64,000 nucleotides of DNA from Yarrowia lipolytica (GCF_001761485.1 NC_090773.1:2232001-2296000); one strand, 5' to 3'; shown: positions 52,467 through 63,969, counted from the stretch's first letter. The notes: generated by a model not told the origin, from the letters alone. Program-made: numbers and translations.

Positions 52467-54049
52467 ATGGAACAAGTGCTGAGCAGGTGCACGCCAACAA
52501 GAGTATGTATTTTAATTGACTTGATTGAAAGATAGCACGGGAAGGGGGGAGGGTACTTGTATATTTTGAGATAAGTGCCATTGACAGACACACTCATTGG
52601 CAGACAAACTCATTCGCAGACCATTCATCGATGGAGTTATCTTACTGGCGTTTCCGGTGCTGTCAATAGTACACCTATATTTTAGAGCGTCTGAACCATG
52701 GGCCCTCAGACCGCCTCCTTGACCTCTCTGTAAGATAGATGGGGAAAAAGAAACGACTATTGAGACAGCTTTGGAATGAGTGTGGGTTAAGGGGTTTTAG
52801 ACAAGTATCCCAAAAGTTGCTTTTTGATATTCCAGATATGAAGCAGATTGGCAGTTGGTAAGACACAATGCTCTCGTATTTGTATCACATAGCTACAATA
52901 CAGACGAGTGCAAATAAAACTGACCACAAGAGAAAGGGGAGCTTTTGTGACAGATATTTGGGCTATATGGACATGTTTTTTGAACTCCATGACCATTTTG
53001 AAGTCGATATAGTGGTGTTGCACGAGTACGAGGCCACGATTGAGACCTTGAGAACTGACATTGGGAACATCCCCAAGAAAAACTTTGGAATTCGGTCTGT
53101 TGTTTCCTCTCTTGCAAGTCCAATCATTTAACCCGGAATGAATCCCGGCCTTGCTGGTTTTATCGTACGACTGGGGTGAAACAGTTGAATGGCAGGGTAT
53201 AACTCTTCTCGCAGTTATTATGAGCGGGGAAAGGGACAGTTATCTATACCCCCAATGAGTGGAGTGGTGATAACGGAGAGTGGACTATCTAGAGTTGAGA
53301 GAGACGGTTACAATACGAGTACAGCAGCCCCACGGAGACTTGTAATGGAGAGTACAAGTTTACATACTCGGTGGGCCGAGAACGAGGCTAGAAAGTCGAT
53401 CTACTTCGTCAAACGTCTTCAAGGAATAACTCGCCATTATTAAAACCTCATCTGCAGCAACCACATAGTGCAGGGTCTCACTAACGCTCCCCAGGAAGAG
53501 GGTATGGAGGAGGCGTTGACTATACAGTGGTATTCAAGTGTTGTACGGGAGGCTGTGATGGTTGGCAAGACTTGAGAAACCCGTAGTGTCAAGTCATATT
53601 GGACTCCTTCCGCTAGTTTCTATGTCGATGCTGCTACCGTCTTTGTTGGATACTCATGTGGAGCACCGGAAGCCAGGCACAAAGAAAGCACGTTAAGTCA
53701 GACAATACGCACAAGTCAGGTTCAGGCACGTACGAGTGCAAACGAGGGGTTTGTGAGACAGGCAGTTGATTCGTTTTCACAATGCGATCAAAATCTTAGT
53801 AATACATTATCTATTATCTTATCTCGTGTACAGGCGGCTTGCAGGCGGTACATTGTAGGAGTTCCGTTTGCTCAGCAAATGTGATGAGAATGCCCATTAG
53901 TGCCTCATTAGTGCAGTTCAGCCCGCTGACAGCAATGGTTTATGGGGCTGGGCTTGGATTGGGGTGTTTAGTGGTGATTGTATGTGGTGAAATCAATGAT
54001 GGTCGTCGCATCGCATTGACCTGCAACCGCCCGCTCCGCTCGCAGCCGT
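52467..54049. other. Intergenic region right of PCT1, with two small frames
   Basis: Contains a triplicated GCAGACAxACTCATT-type repeat (about 52583-52629). Two plus-strand frames begin with ATG: 52868-53131 (87 codons, protein-like second half HDHFEVDIVVLHEYEATIET) and 53189-53443 (84 codons). Neither resembles a known family. The right end is the 3' flank of the Cdc25-like gene. Confidence 0.5.
52868..53131 (+). CDS. Possible small protein of unknown function (87 residues)
   Basis: Open from ATG to stop for 87 codons. The second half (about 34-75) is balanced in composition and could fold; the first half is polar. No motif or family recognised, no splice sites seen near it, and it lies 400 bp downstream of PCT1 on the same strand. 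Kept as a low-confidence candidate because ATG frames of this size with such composition are rare in the window's intergenic DNA. Confidence 0.22.
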   Translation: MLSYLYHIATIQTSANKTDHKRKGSFCDRYLGYMDMFFELHDHFEVDIVVLHEYEATIETLRTDIGNIPKKNFGIRSVVSSLASPII

Positions 54050-54412
54050 TCATCTCTCAATGTACTTTGTGCAAGCAAACTCGTCGTACCACGAGTTGAA
54101 CCCGCCCGACAAAACACACACCTCCTGGCCCTTGAAGGAGTCCAATGCCTTGATTTTGGACTCGTAGTACCGGGCGCACTGGGGTCCTCGCACCTGGCTG
54201 AACTGGCAGTGGAACACAACCGCCTCGGCAGACGCACTGGTCTCCACCAGATCCTCAAAGCTCTTGGTGAAGTTGGCCGAGGGAAAGTTGACGGCTCCCC
54301 GAATATGGCCGCCCTGGTTGTAGTCGTCGTCTCGGACATCCACGACACAGACCCGCTTGGCGCCGTCCATCCACGTTCGCAGCGTTGTTGGAGAAATGGC
54401 GGTCGTCATCAT
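54050..54412 (-). CDS. YCH1: Single-domain Cdc25/rhodanese-type phosphatase (Ych1/Ibp1/Arr2-like)
   Basis: Encodes 120 residues and is nearly all one rhodanese fold: VCVVDVRDDDYNQGGHIRGA (about 22-41), the catalytic loop HCQFSQVRGP (68-77, Cys-X5-Arg) and VCVLSGGFNSWYDEF near the end. The loop matches the HCxFSxxRGP form of Cdc25 phosphatases and of small Cdc25-like proteins such as Ych1 and Ibp1; the related Arr2 is an arsenate reductase. Both catalytic Cys and Arg are present, so the enzyme is probably active as a protein tyrosine phosphatase or arsenate reductase. A second Met follows the first. Cannot tell Ych1 from Arr2 function by eye. Confidence 0.85.
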   Translation of the reverse strand: MMTTAISPTTLRTWMDGAKRVCVVDVRDDDYNQGGHIRGAVNFPSANFTKSFEDLVETSASAEAVVFHCQFSQVRGPQCARYYESKIKALDSFKGQEVCVLSGGFNSWYDEFACTKYIER

Positions 54413-55455
54413 GTGGACTTGATATGGGGCGTAGCAATTGGTGGGGTCGCTCTCGTCTTCTCCACCTATAGGTGGCTATAAGTACGAGTAGACACACCAC
54501 CGATGGAGATATTAGGGTTGGGGTTGTGACTGCACAAGCTGCATTAGTGAGGTACTGTCTCAGAGAATGTGGGGCGGTCTACAAGGCCATGAGGAGTGGC
54601 TACTGGGGGGAATTCCAGGTTTGATCAACTCTCGAGACGACTCCGAACGAAATGCTCTTTTCAGCTTTGCAAAATCTCCTTTTTTCACACCCCCAACGGT
54701 CGTCCCAAATATGCGGGTTTTTGATTCTATAACCACAGCTCGCTAAAAATTGTGTTGACCTTTGGGCATTTGGGGGAGGCTCTGTAGACTCCAAAGTGAA
54801 CCAAATACGGATTTAAACATAGAGATCAAAAGGGCCAAGCGAGCCAGTTCCAAAACTTCTCCCAAAAACGCTATCCGACCGCTTCTTCCCCCCGCAAAAC
54901 GCCGCCCAAATCAGAGACCCGAATGCGCTCCCAACACTTCTGATACAGGGGCTGCATGAACAAGCGAAGTCCCAAAGCCAACGACAAAAAAAAAAACAAA
55001 AAAAAAAAACACAGCAACGACCGTATAGTCGGCCGGTCATGTGATCGTCGACTCTGCACACCGAGAGTCACGTGAGGGCAAAACGTGTCCACGCTTGCAA
55101 CAAGTCGTGACAACCGTTCAATTAGATCATGTGACTACGACCGGCGATCTTGGTATCAGAGAGAATGGACTGACATGTACATACTGTATGTACTGGAATG
55201 ATACTGAGAGGATCAAGTTATCGACACAGGTCTTGTATCAGATATAGTGTTTTGGAATGTATGAAAAGTAGGTACAGTAGATACGATAGGTGAAAAGTAG
55301 GTACAGTACAGGAGATGCGATACGAGGATCATGTAGGCGGTTAGGGGTGCAGTCTAAGTCTCAGTTGGGATGTACTGACATGGTCTGTATCATGTTTTGT
55401 TGCTGATTCTTGTTCTGTCTTGTCCATATATGTGGAATGTCTCCATTTCATCCTG
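54413..55455. other. Intergenic region between the Cdc25-like gene and F-box gene 3
   Basis: No gene seen. Contains an A-rich tract (about 54985-55012), CACGTG at about 55069, and a 29-bp direct repeat with TACAGTA units at 55262-55319. Confidence 0.55.
55262..55319. repeat. 29-bp direct tandem repeat
   Basis: Units 55262-55290 and 55291-55319 both start TGAAAAGTAGGTACAGTA and differ at their ends. Carries the TACAGTA motif common in this window's intergenic DNA. Confidence 0.85.
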
Positions 55456-56763
55456 CTAATCAATCTGCAGTTCTGGAGGCAGGTCTTTGTTCACATCCAA
55501 GCCTGCCATTGCCTTTTCCACCTCATCCGCCTCCGTAGACGTATCCCTCCCCTTCTTCTTGCTCTTCTTTTTCTTCTTTGTCTTGAGACACGAGCTGATA
55601 TCGACTGCTGAGACTGCATCTACTGCTTCTGAGTCCTTCACCACTTCTGCTATCCTCTCCAACGCCTCCTTTGAGTAGTCCCACAAGTGATGAGTCTTGT
55701 GCAGCATGCCATGAACAAGACCATGGTCAATCTTGAACCACATGAGCGTTTCCAGATCCAAAAAAAACCTACCCATCTTAGCAAACCGACCCCAAAGAAC
55801 CTGCACTTGGAAGTTGCAGTCTCTGAGAGACACAGGAAGGCCACATTGACTCACGTAGAAAATCTTGGACGTGCACTTGTCTTTAGTGGGATCGAATTTG
55901 ATCTCATCAACATTGAACTTGACCACAAAATGCTCGTAGAACAACCACAGAAACCCATTGCTCAGGTACGGAACAGGAAACACTCCAGCTTCATGAATGA
56001 GGGAAAGAAGAAAAATGTACCGTCGTGCGTCCCAGTCAATCACGTGCAAATTGCTCATGGCCGTGTCTGGACAGGAGACGTCCACCGTGGTCTCAAATAC
56101 AAATGTCTGGTTGTTATGCGTATGAACAGTGGGGATGAATCCGGTTGTGACGGGAATACTGAAGCCATTAATTATCCACTTGTCGCCCTTCTTTTCCAGT
56201 TTTGGAGAATCACGTGCAATATCACGTGCAATAGGCTGCTCTTTCAATGCCTCCTCTGCATCCTCTGCACCATGTGACTCCTTAGCTTCGATTGATTCGC
56301 CCTTCCATGCCTTGGCCTCCACGAAATCCACTACCAATCCACCCTCGAGCTCAACAATGCCAGAACCCCAAATGTCCGTGTCACGCGGGACCCGGGAGTC
56401 AATGTGGCTTGTCACGTGATCTTTGGCGATCTCTTTGGCGGCAGGGTGTTCAGACATGATCAGCAGACCCAGATCAGTGTCGGGGTCCGCAAGCGTCCAT
56501 TGGGCCGTTTCTTTCCATATTTCCGCGTCCGACTCGGGCCCGATGTTCTCCACATCCCACGCCAGGTCTCGCCACGACTGTCCGACAGCTGGATGGCACC
56601 ATGGGAATGTCTGTAGTGCAATGTTCTTGAAGATGGCGGTGTCGTTGTTGGGCGACCGGATCAACTGCGAAAGCCGTGGACTGGTGTGGCATAGGGCAAC
56701 GGCTGTGTCGTAGTCGGTTTCGCTGATTATACGCGTCAGAATCGGCGTGGGAAGGTTGTCCAT
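55456..56763 (-). CDS. F-box-like protein 3
   Basis: Encodes 435 residues. The N-terminus NLPTPILTRIISETDYDTAV, then CHTSPRLSQLIRS (residues 3-37) fits a short F-box-like helix bundle, followed by a cysteine/tryptophan-containing segment (FPWCHPAVGQSWRDLAWDVE). The middle is acidic and low-complexity (about 150-200), then comes a W/F-rich beta-like region (about 210-370) including HVIDWDARRYIFLLSLIHEA. The C-terminus is a lysine run (KTKKKKKSKKKGRD) and an acidic tail. F-box identity is less certain than in the other two genes. Four CACGTG sites lie in the coding sequence. Likely SCF-type adaptor; substrate unknown. Confidence 0.65.
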   Translation of the reverse strand: MDNLPTPILTRIISETDYDTAVALCHTSPRLSQLIRSPNNDTAIFKNIALQTFPWCHPAVGQSWRDLAWDVENIGPESDAEIWKETAQWTLADPDTDLGLLIMSEHPAAKEIAKDHVTSHIDSRVPRDTDIWGSGIVELEGGLVVDFVEAKAWKGESIEAKESHGAEDAEEALKEQPIARDIARDSPKLEKKGDKWIINGFSIPVTTGFIPTVHTHNNQTFVFETTVDVSCPDTAMSNLHVIDWDARRYIFLLSLIHEAGVFPVPYLSNGFLWLFYEHFVVKFNVDEIKFDPTKDKCTSKIFYVSQCGLPVSLRDCNFQVQVLWGRFAKMGRFFLDLETLMWFKIDHGLVHGMLHKTHHLWDYSKEALERIAEVVKDSEAVDAVSAVDISSCLKTKKKKKSKKKGRDTSTEADEVEKAMAGLDVNKDLPPELQID

Positions 56764-57536
56764 GGTGGTGAAAAAAAAGTGGTAGTGATGGTGATCATCT
56801 CAAGGAGGTTTAAGCAAGATGCATACAGGACAGTGGGTGGTGGTACGAGTACGGGCACTGTACGAGAACTTGTGGGACTTCCTGAGAATCAAAATACATA
56901 AGAATGTATATTTTGGCGCATTTTAACAATCAAAAACACTGAAAATCCGTTCCAAACAATATTCCTCAAGTAAGTCACATTGTCAATGTCTCTACTAATT
57001 AGTCTACTAATTAGTTTACTTTTTAGTACAGAACCCTAGAGTTCAAAATATGCAGAAAAAAATATATGCAGAAAAAATATATATAGGGTTACCCTACCGC
57101 ATCGATCGCGTATGTATCATCTTTTTTTTTCCCTGCAATCCTATCCTCCTGCACACAACTCACACACACCCGGTTGGCTGCTTATGTAGTCAATAAACAG
57201 ATCCAACTAGATGCTCTGCATCGACTGTAGTACACCTATTTCCAAGCGAGCTGTGTCTTCGGACCAGTGGCACTTGCTAGTGTCATATGCCCCCAGTTAC
57301 GCCAGATTAATATCTTCTTACACCGCCATCCGTTTGAGTCAGCTGTTTGTTCATAAGAACTTTTGATATAAGAGTGATGGTACATTCCAACTTGGGCACG
57401 CGAGGCTACACGGCCAAATTGCTCCTAATAGCGATTCGAAGTGTCCTTCTATCGAGCTTCTTACAATGCCTCAATGATCACGTTCGCTTGATAGTGATTA
57501 AATGCCATTGCTATATCGTTCGTTAATGTGTTGATC
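56764..57536. other. Intergenic region between F-box gene 3 and allantoicase
   Basis: No gene. Holds two copies of the palindromic CTACTAATTAGT (56992-57003, 57004-57015) and an ATATGCAGAAAAAA direct repeat (about 57048-57084). Confidence 0.55.
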
Positions 57537-58571
57537 CTACTCAGCTCGGTTACCAAAGACCCGGATTCGAGAGACTCCTCCGTCGGGGATGATGGTGAGC
57601 TTCACGTGGCTGAACACGTGCTTGTTGTCCACGGGGTACTCCTTCTCCACGTGAGGGGCGCCCTGAACAGGAGCGAGCACCTCGACCCACCGGTCGTCAT
57701 CGGCAGCAATGGACTCGCCAGGCTTCAGGTTGACGGCAGACACAGTCATCTTCTGGGGGAAGTTACCCTTGAACCAGGCGGTATCCAGCACGATTTTGTT
57801 GATGGTTCCGGGAGCTCCCAGTCGAATGACCACCCAGTCAACGTGTCCAGGCTCTCGGGATCGCTTTGTCTCCCATCCAGAGCCCATGTTCTCTCCCTTT
57901 CCGGGCAGCAGCAGGTTGTCAGCGGATCCAAAGTGCTGGTCCGACCGAGCCACGGCCTGTCCTCCGTTCAGAACAGAGGCCAGATCAATCTCCACGTCCT
58001 TGGACTGCGAGAAATCAGGCACAACGGATCCGTAGAGCCGGAATCGCGCAATTCCGCCATCGGGGTACATGTTGAGACGGGCATGGGTGTATGTCTTGGA
58101 GGTGGGCTTGTCCAGCACGAAGAACTGCTTCTGGCTGGGTCCACATTCGTGCTTGGAAATGACAGTGTCCCAAGAAGCAGACTTGAGAGCAGCTGCCTCG
58201 TCTGCCTCGTTCAGACCACTGGTAATACTGGTGCACTCCACACTGATCTCGGGAGCGTGATTACCGTTGAAGTATGCAGTATCGATCTCGGTGCCGACAA
58301 TGTGAGCAGCAGCCACGCCGAATCGACATACGACCCAATCGGCGGGCTCCGTGTTGTGTCGTCGGGTCTCCCAGCCGTCGTACCAGGCACCAGAGTCCAC
58401 AAACTTGCCTGCCTCTCGAATGGGAGCGTAGGGCTTGATGAGGTTGGCGGCTTCCGCAAACCACTCGTCGGAGAAAGACAGAACCTTGCCTCCCAGCTTC
58501 TCGCCGGCGACGTCGGTGTAGTTGGAAACAATCTGGCGGTTGAAGTCGGACTCGGAGACTTGCTTGGACAT
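57537..58571 (-). CDS. DAL2: Allantoicase
   Basis: Encodes 344 residues from ATG at 58571, matching the usual allantoicase length; the frame extends upstream without support. The enzyme hydrolyses allantoate to ureidoglycolate and urea in purine/allantoin use as nitrogen source. Two homologous jelly-roll halves are visible: the first with GAWYDGWETRRHN, DWVVCRFGVAA and GTEIDTAYFNGNHAPEISVE; the second with MGSGWETKRSREPGHVDWVV, LDTAWFKGNFPQKMTVSAV and HVKLTIIPDGGVSRIRVFG. The repeated GWETKR and TAYF/TAWFxGN motifs are the family signature. Upstream GATAA-type sites agree with nitrogen control. No other purine-use gene is adjacent. Confidence 0.95.
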   Translation of the reverse strand: MSKQVSESDFNRQIVSNYTDVAGEKLGGKVLSFSDEWFAEAANLIKPYAPIREAGKFVDSGAWYDGWETRRHNTEPADWVVCRFGVAAAHIVGTEIDTAYFNGNHAPEISVECTSITSGLNEADEAAALKSASWDTVISKHECGPSQKQFFVLDKPTSKTYTHARLNMYPDGGIARFRLYGSVVPDFSQSKDVEIDLASVLNGGQAVARSDQHFGSADNLLLPGKGENMGSGWETKRSREPGHVDWVVIRLGAPGTINKIVLDTAWFKGNFPQKMTVSAVNLKPGESIAADDDRWVEVLAPVQGAPHVEKEYPVDNKHVFSHVKLTIIPDGGVSRIRVFGNRAE

Positions 58572-58610
58572 TTGGTTTTTGGTTTTTGGCTGCGTGATGG
58601 ATAGCCCTTG

Positions 58611-58626
58611 TGTATATATATATACA
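58611..58626 (-). promoter_or_regulatory. Palindromic TATA region of allantoicase
   Basis: TGTATATATATATACA, 40-55 bases upstream of the start codon. Typical yeast TATA-like placement for a short leader. Confidence 0.45.
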
Positions 58627-58672
58627 TGATGCTGCAGATAGGGTTCAATGTGTGCCGTATATAATGTGCCGA

Positions 58673-58754
58673 GATAATATCGTCGTATAATGGAGGTCAC
58701 GTGAGAAACTACAGCAAAAATCAACTGATCCGGGTGGTTTAAATTGATTTATCT
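58673..58754 (-). promoter_or_regulatory. GATA-factor sites upstream of allantoicase
   Basis: GATAA at 58673-58677 (plus strand) and AGATAA on the minus strand at 58749-58754, about 100 and 180 bases upstream of the start. GATA factors (Gln3/AreA type) drive allantoin-pathway genes under nitrogen limitation. A CACGTGA also lies at about 58698. Site function is inferred from pathway knowledge. Confidence 0.35.
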
Positions 58755-60920
58755 AAAAAAAACCACCGCTTTACATACATTATTCTGCCTAAATGCCCGT
58801 CTTCCTTTCAAACACCCATCAGGATCCAAACTCTGTTTGCATGACTTGTGGGTAGAATCGCTTCCAGAAACACCAATACCTGGTCGATTAAGACTATAAA
58901 CAAACCATTTTTCTCTCTAAAAGAATCTGTACAAAACGCACTCTTCCGATTTCCAGTCACGTTACTTTCAGCCCACACAGCCAAGATTAATATCCCCGCC
59001 ACATGCACCCTGCTATCTGCCCGTTTAGTCAGACCCTCGGGCCGCTGGGACATAAGCGAAGGAGGTTAGGGTAGCCGAGGGCGACAGAGACGGAAAATGG
59101 CAAGAGATTTGGTCACGTGGAGCAAGCAGGTGGTCACGTGGTTCGTGTGGAGTTTTTTATCGTGGTCGCGTGACTCGAATATATATATCATGCCTTCCGA
59201 GGCTTGATTTCTGAGTGTATCTAATTGAATAAAGTATACCAAGGAAAAAGGGGTATCGGAGAACGCCGATGGGGAGGGGCAGTTGACATTGGGTCATTTT
59301 TTCTTGACATATGGCGAGATATTGGAACTCTGGGAGCGAAATGGTACTTTCCATTTTCCTGTGGGTTGGATATCACATCTTTTAGAAGATACAGAGAAGA
59401 CTATGTACTGGTTCAGGTAGTTGAGAGAAGCATGTAGATATGTAGATATATGAAGAAAGTCACGTGATATTCAACATGGGGCGGCCGGCATGATTCTCTA
59501 GAATGTCTATCTGTATTTTGTTGTTGTTGAACTAATCTATCTGTGTATTTGGCACCATATACCTCGGAAGAGCCGAGGGCTGGTGTTGATAAGAGATGAT
59601 GCAAGCTGTACCAGTACATACTGTACATGTAGGTGCTAAGAGGGAGTCAGTATGTACGCTAAGCACTGGATTGACAGCTTCCAGTTCCTGTTCTTATCAG
59701 AAGGATTTATCTTGAGCAGAGTACAGGTACTCATTCTCTGTAGCTGGTTGAAGTCTTGGTGTTTTTCAGGCGGGTCGCACACCGGCAGTTGGAGTTGGGG
59801 TAGATACAAGTACGAGTACTGTACCAGTACGAGAACCTGCCCGTCGTACGAGACTGGACCGAGTGATAATTGAGGAAGTATTTGATATTAGTACCTTTGG
59901 CGGTATCTTCCGCCCGACTCTAGAGCCCCCCATGCCGGACTACGAGTAGGGCACCGTCGGAACCGTTTGAAAGCTACGACCGGCTTGGCAAATCACACGC
60001 GACAGGTTTAATCTCGCTCGACGTTAGTCTATACTGCTGCTCATTCCCTTGTCCTGTCTCGCTTAGGCGCGTGTTTTCAACGGCAAAAAAATATCCGACC
60101 TTGTCACCAGATGACCGTTTGCAGGTGGCACTTGTCTTGCATTGTCTAAAGTTGTTTATACGGCAATTGTGAGACGATAATGGCGCTCATTTGTGTCTCC
60201 AGACGTGAAGAATTCACGAAAAACGGGTCAAAAACAACGGGGCAAGTGTCATTCTACAGCTCTCGACAGGACACTGATAATGGTCCGCCTAGCAGCCTTG
60301 TGGGCACACTGAAAGACCTCAAGAGCACTCCAAGAGCATTTACCTCGCCTATTGAGCCGCAGTCGTAGACTCTATTGTCACGTTCCACGCGTCACGTCCT
60401 GTACACCCTGGTGTCGATCGTGATCTTCATGTGGGATCGACACGTGATCTGCGGTGTAGTGACGCTAAGTTTGAAAAGGGTCTGATGAACGAGGGATCGC
60501 CGTTCCACGCCAGCCTGCTTCACGTGTGTATCGTGTCTCACGCGGCTATCAAGGGGTTGCTGCGGTACGGACGTGAGAGGGTGAACTGTGCAAGTGCAGG
60601 GCTGTGTGTGTACATGAAGGGTCTTTTACGAGGCGTAGACAAGAAGCAACAGATTTGTAAGCTGGAGTTAAAGTCGCTGGACTTGGGTCGGTAGAGCGGA
60701 ACTTGTTTCAGTCTCTTTTCACACGCTGTCGCCAGATTTGGGTCACAGTATCGTCAATGAAGATGGCAGAAGGAAGACAATATCAATGTACAATGCTGTA
60801 TTGTACTTGCTTCTTGCCATTCAAACGGTCAAAATGAAACACTTCTGTCGTCTCTTTCGATGGAACCCCCAGCTTCAAGGGCCATAACAATACTGTCCAC
60901 GGAGATACAGTAGCATCTAT

Positions 60921-60976
60921 ATCATCCGCATCATCCGCATCATCAGCATCATCAGCATCATCCGCATCATCAGCAG
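60921..60976. repeat. CATCAGCATC/CATCCGCATC microsatellite
   Basis: Trinucleotide-derived repeat of CATCAG/CATCCG units; on the minus strand it reads as methionine-rich ATGATG codons, but no gene is supported. Confidence 0.9.
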
Positions 60977-62146
60977 CCAGTCCAAGGTCGAAGAGAGATT
61001 CGCTCTGTCCAGAATGAGCAACGGTGTAAATGCCTCACTTTGTTGACCATCTTTTGACGGTATCTGTCCTCCCGTTTCCCAAGTTGATACCGTCACCACA
61101 GCAACACATTGATTCGAGTCCCCAGGCTGATTTTTTCCACCGTGCCTTAGACCCTGTAGTAAGACAGACCCCTGGCTATGTCCATCACCACCGCTTCCGT
61201 CGACACTGTTTTTAGTTTAGTGTGCTCTTATGTTATTACAAAAAGGGCACAGTCCAGAGGCCCCGGATGAGGTCGGAATGGAACGAGTGTGAGTGCATTT
61301 GTATGTGGATGTTAGGTGATCACGATTTTCTCTTCGGAATTGTCATTTTGCCAGTTTATTTTCGAGGCAATGTCCGTTTGGAGACGTCCCTGGCACTAGA
61401 CTGCACCAGATGTGAAAATAATAACAAAAAAGGGGCCCCGAACCTAACTGTTCTCTCTCTCAGCGTAGCAGTGAAAGAGGACGGAAGCGGACTAGTTTGA
61501 AATCAGACCTACATCCAGGCACATGGGCAGTGGGTCGCCGTTGGATGTCTTGCAATATTGCAGGGGGTGTCATTATACAATGAGCGGGAGCTAGCTCGAT
61601 AACAAACAGTGTACCCCTCCACAAGTGACGGTATCGAGTGTTGCTGCTCGTGATCCTCAAGAACGGATCTGGAGAGTTCTTAGATAGCACACACAGGCCT
61701 TGAGTCTGTTGCAGTGTCTGTCACAGTGATGTCCAAAGTTGTAGGTCTGGTTAGACAAGTCTCTCCTCCAGACCCTTCCGTTTACGCAGTTTTGTCTGCT
61801 TTATTAGCCCATAACGGCTGCATCGTGGTCGTAGGCTGTCTACGATTAGTTTTGATCTTCGACAGCGTCGTACATTAGACCCCGTCGCACAATGCAGTTT
61901 GTGGTTCGGTTGTATCACGTTCTCGTCTACCGCTCACAAGCAATGTATGACCCAACCTTTTCTGTCGGGTCTTCTTTCACAAGGGGTAATTTCCCGCGGA
62001 GCTGGTGCCATACTATTGACGGTACGAGTACCGGTGGAGCTTCGACGAGAGGTATGGAAGATAGTGGTCTGGATGCTAGTGTTCATTGTCGAGTGTACTG
62101 GTACTAACAGCATTCTGAACAGGCACTCGAGGCACTCCCAACTAAC

Positions 62147-62210
62147 GTCCAACTAATGTCCAATGTCCAATGTCCAACGTCCAATGTCCAACATCCAACT
62201 AATGTCCAAC
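62147..62210. repeat. TGTCCAA-type tandem array
   Basis: Eight to nine copies of GTCCAAT/GTCCAAC, some extended to GTCCAACTAAT, in near-perfect tandem. Confidence 0.9.
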
Positions 62211-63863
62211 TCACTCACGCTTGCCAGATGTTCGCCGCGGCAGGACCCAACCAGCCAGCCATGCATCACCGACGGACATTGCGTCTTCCATCTGGAAGTG
62301 CCAAGGTCCCTCATATTACCTTTGTTTTTGCGGGCGTGGACACAAAAGATGCTGTGGTGGGACTATTGACACGGGAGTAGTATCAATCAACACCTCTTTG
62401 TTTGGGAATTCCAATGGTACTTTTCTTTTTCTTTTGACATCAATATGAGACTTCCAAAAGTGCGTCATGATAACGTGCCCAAATAGCTCCAAACGCAGTT
62501 GCTTTAATTACCTTCATCGATGCCCAAACCGTCCATTGTCCGGTTAGGTTTCAAAAGACTGGTAGTGTTTCGACGATCGGCAAGAGGGATACCCGCTTTG
62601 TTTTTGCATTTGCCACGCGTAACGGGTTTGAGCGTCGTGACATTATTTTCAACCAACGTCGGAGATCAGCTCGGGCCTGGTTTGAGTGTCGAGAGAGCAC
62701 GGTGAGTGCTCTTGAAGAGTCGCTATCAGGGACGGTACCAAGCCGTAGTGGTACCTACCGCTAGTAAGTGGTGCACGTTAAAACCAGCCTTACCGTGGTG
62801 ACTAACTGAAAGTCAGAGTAGGTCAGGGGTCAACAGGGGTGGACAGGAGTTGGGATAACAAGAGCAGTAGTAGGCGATACCGGACAAAATCACGTGAACA
62901 AATGGATCCGGGAGACACGTGGAGCTGTGGGTCACGTGATTGAGCGAAAACGACTCTTGTATCGCGTCCACTTGGCGAGAATGTCTTTCATTCCGGTTCT
63001 TCAGGTAGGGGCCAGATTAGGGCCAGATTTTGGGCCACCACAGGCCAAATTCAGGTCATATTGGGCCAAATTCAGGTCAAATTCGACGGCTGGACTCAGG
63101 AACATCCCGTACCCGGCCGCATGTCTCGCTACGTCCAAGATCAGTGAGTCGACGCTCTGACAGCCATCAGCCATTGTACCTGTAGTCAAGCTCAAAGTTC
63201 CGAGCTAGTCATTTTAGGGACTTGTAGCGAGAGCTTATGTGGGTCTTTTTTGCTGTACAGATCCATACAGATATTGGGCCGGATGCGTTCTGAACGTTCT
63301 GAACCCTTGGGTAGTATGGATACTTGTCGCCTTGCGAATCATGTCGTTGCCGCCGTGTTATGATATTGGTTTCTGGGGCTGTGTCCAGAGGTTGTAGCTG
63401 ATCCGTCGTTTGAGTCTGTGCGAATCCATCTGGGTCTTCGTTCAGGTGTAGGTGGTACCATGTCGTGTGTGCCGAGTGCATGATCACGTTGGCCCATCAA
63501 TCTGGCATCAACACTCTGGGCACAGGTGAAGGTATTGTCCGTATGTTTGTAGTCGCACTCCCTGTTGTGATTCCTTCCCCACATCCCAAACCGGAGACAT
63601 GCAATATATATGCAACTCCGGGCTGTGTCATTTGATAGCAGGACCTCGATAATCCCCGGTACATCACCGCGATATCATTATTCCCTGGCACACGTTTGGT
63701 ACCACTTGCACTGTCCAATTTCACACGGTGTATGGGAAAAAGGGCAAAAAAGATTTTAAATAAACCTGAAAAATAAAATAAAATAAAAAGCCTGAGAGTT
63801 AAACCTGGCCTAAACCCAATCCTCATTTTTTGTTTTTTTCATTTTGTTTTTTTTTCTTCTTCC

Positions 63864-63890
63864 CACTCTAGGGGCAAACCCTATGGAGTG
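63864..63890. repeat. Short hairpin near the right edge
   Basis: CACTCTAGGG (63864-63873) and CCCTATGGAGTG (63879-63890) pair with a two-base bulge around the loop GCAAA; a T-rich tract precedes it. Confidence 0.6.
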
Positions 63891-63957
63891 AGGATCTCCA
63901 GATCCCCGGGCTGATCTATACAAGGGATGGGGATCGGCCGTGTTGTCCTGTCTGTCT

Positions 63958-63969
63958 CCTATATATAAG
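63958..63969 (+). promoter_or_regulatory. TATA-like box pointing to a gene beyond the window
   Basis: CCTATATATAAG, 31-42 bases from the right end. It may be the TATA box of a plus-strand gene that starts outside the window. Confidence 0.35.

Noticed and set aside
57528-58604. Long plus-strand frame opposite allantoicase
   Set aside because: It lies entirely antisense to a clear allantoicase gene with family motifs and has no recognisable domain; a shadow frame caused by codon bias.
62520-62705. 61-codon frame ending in a GTGAGT donor-like site
   Set aside because: ATG and donor are present, but the nearest CTAAC downstream (about 62805) is followed by GAAAG rather than CAG or TAG, and no protein-like continuation follows.
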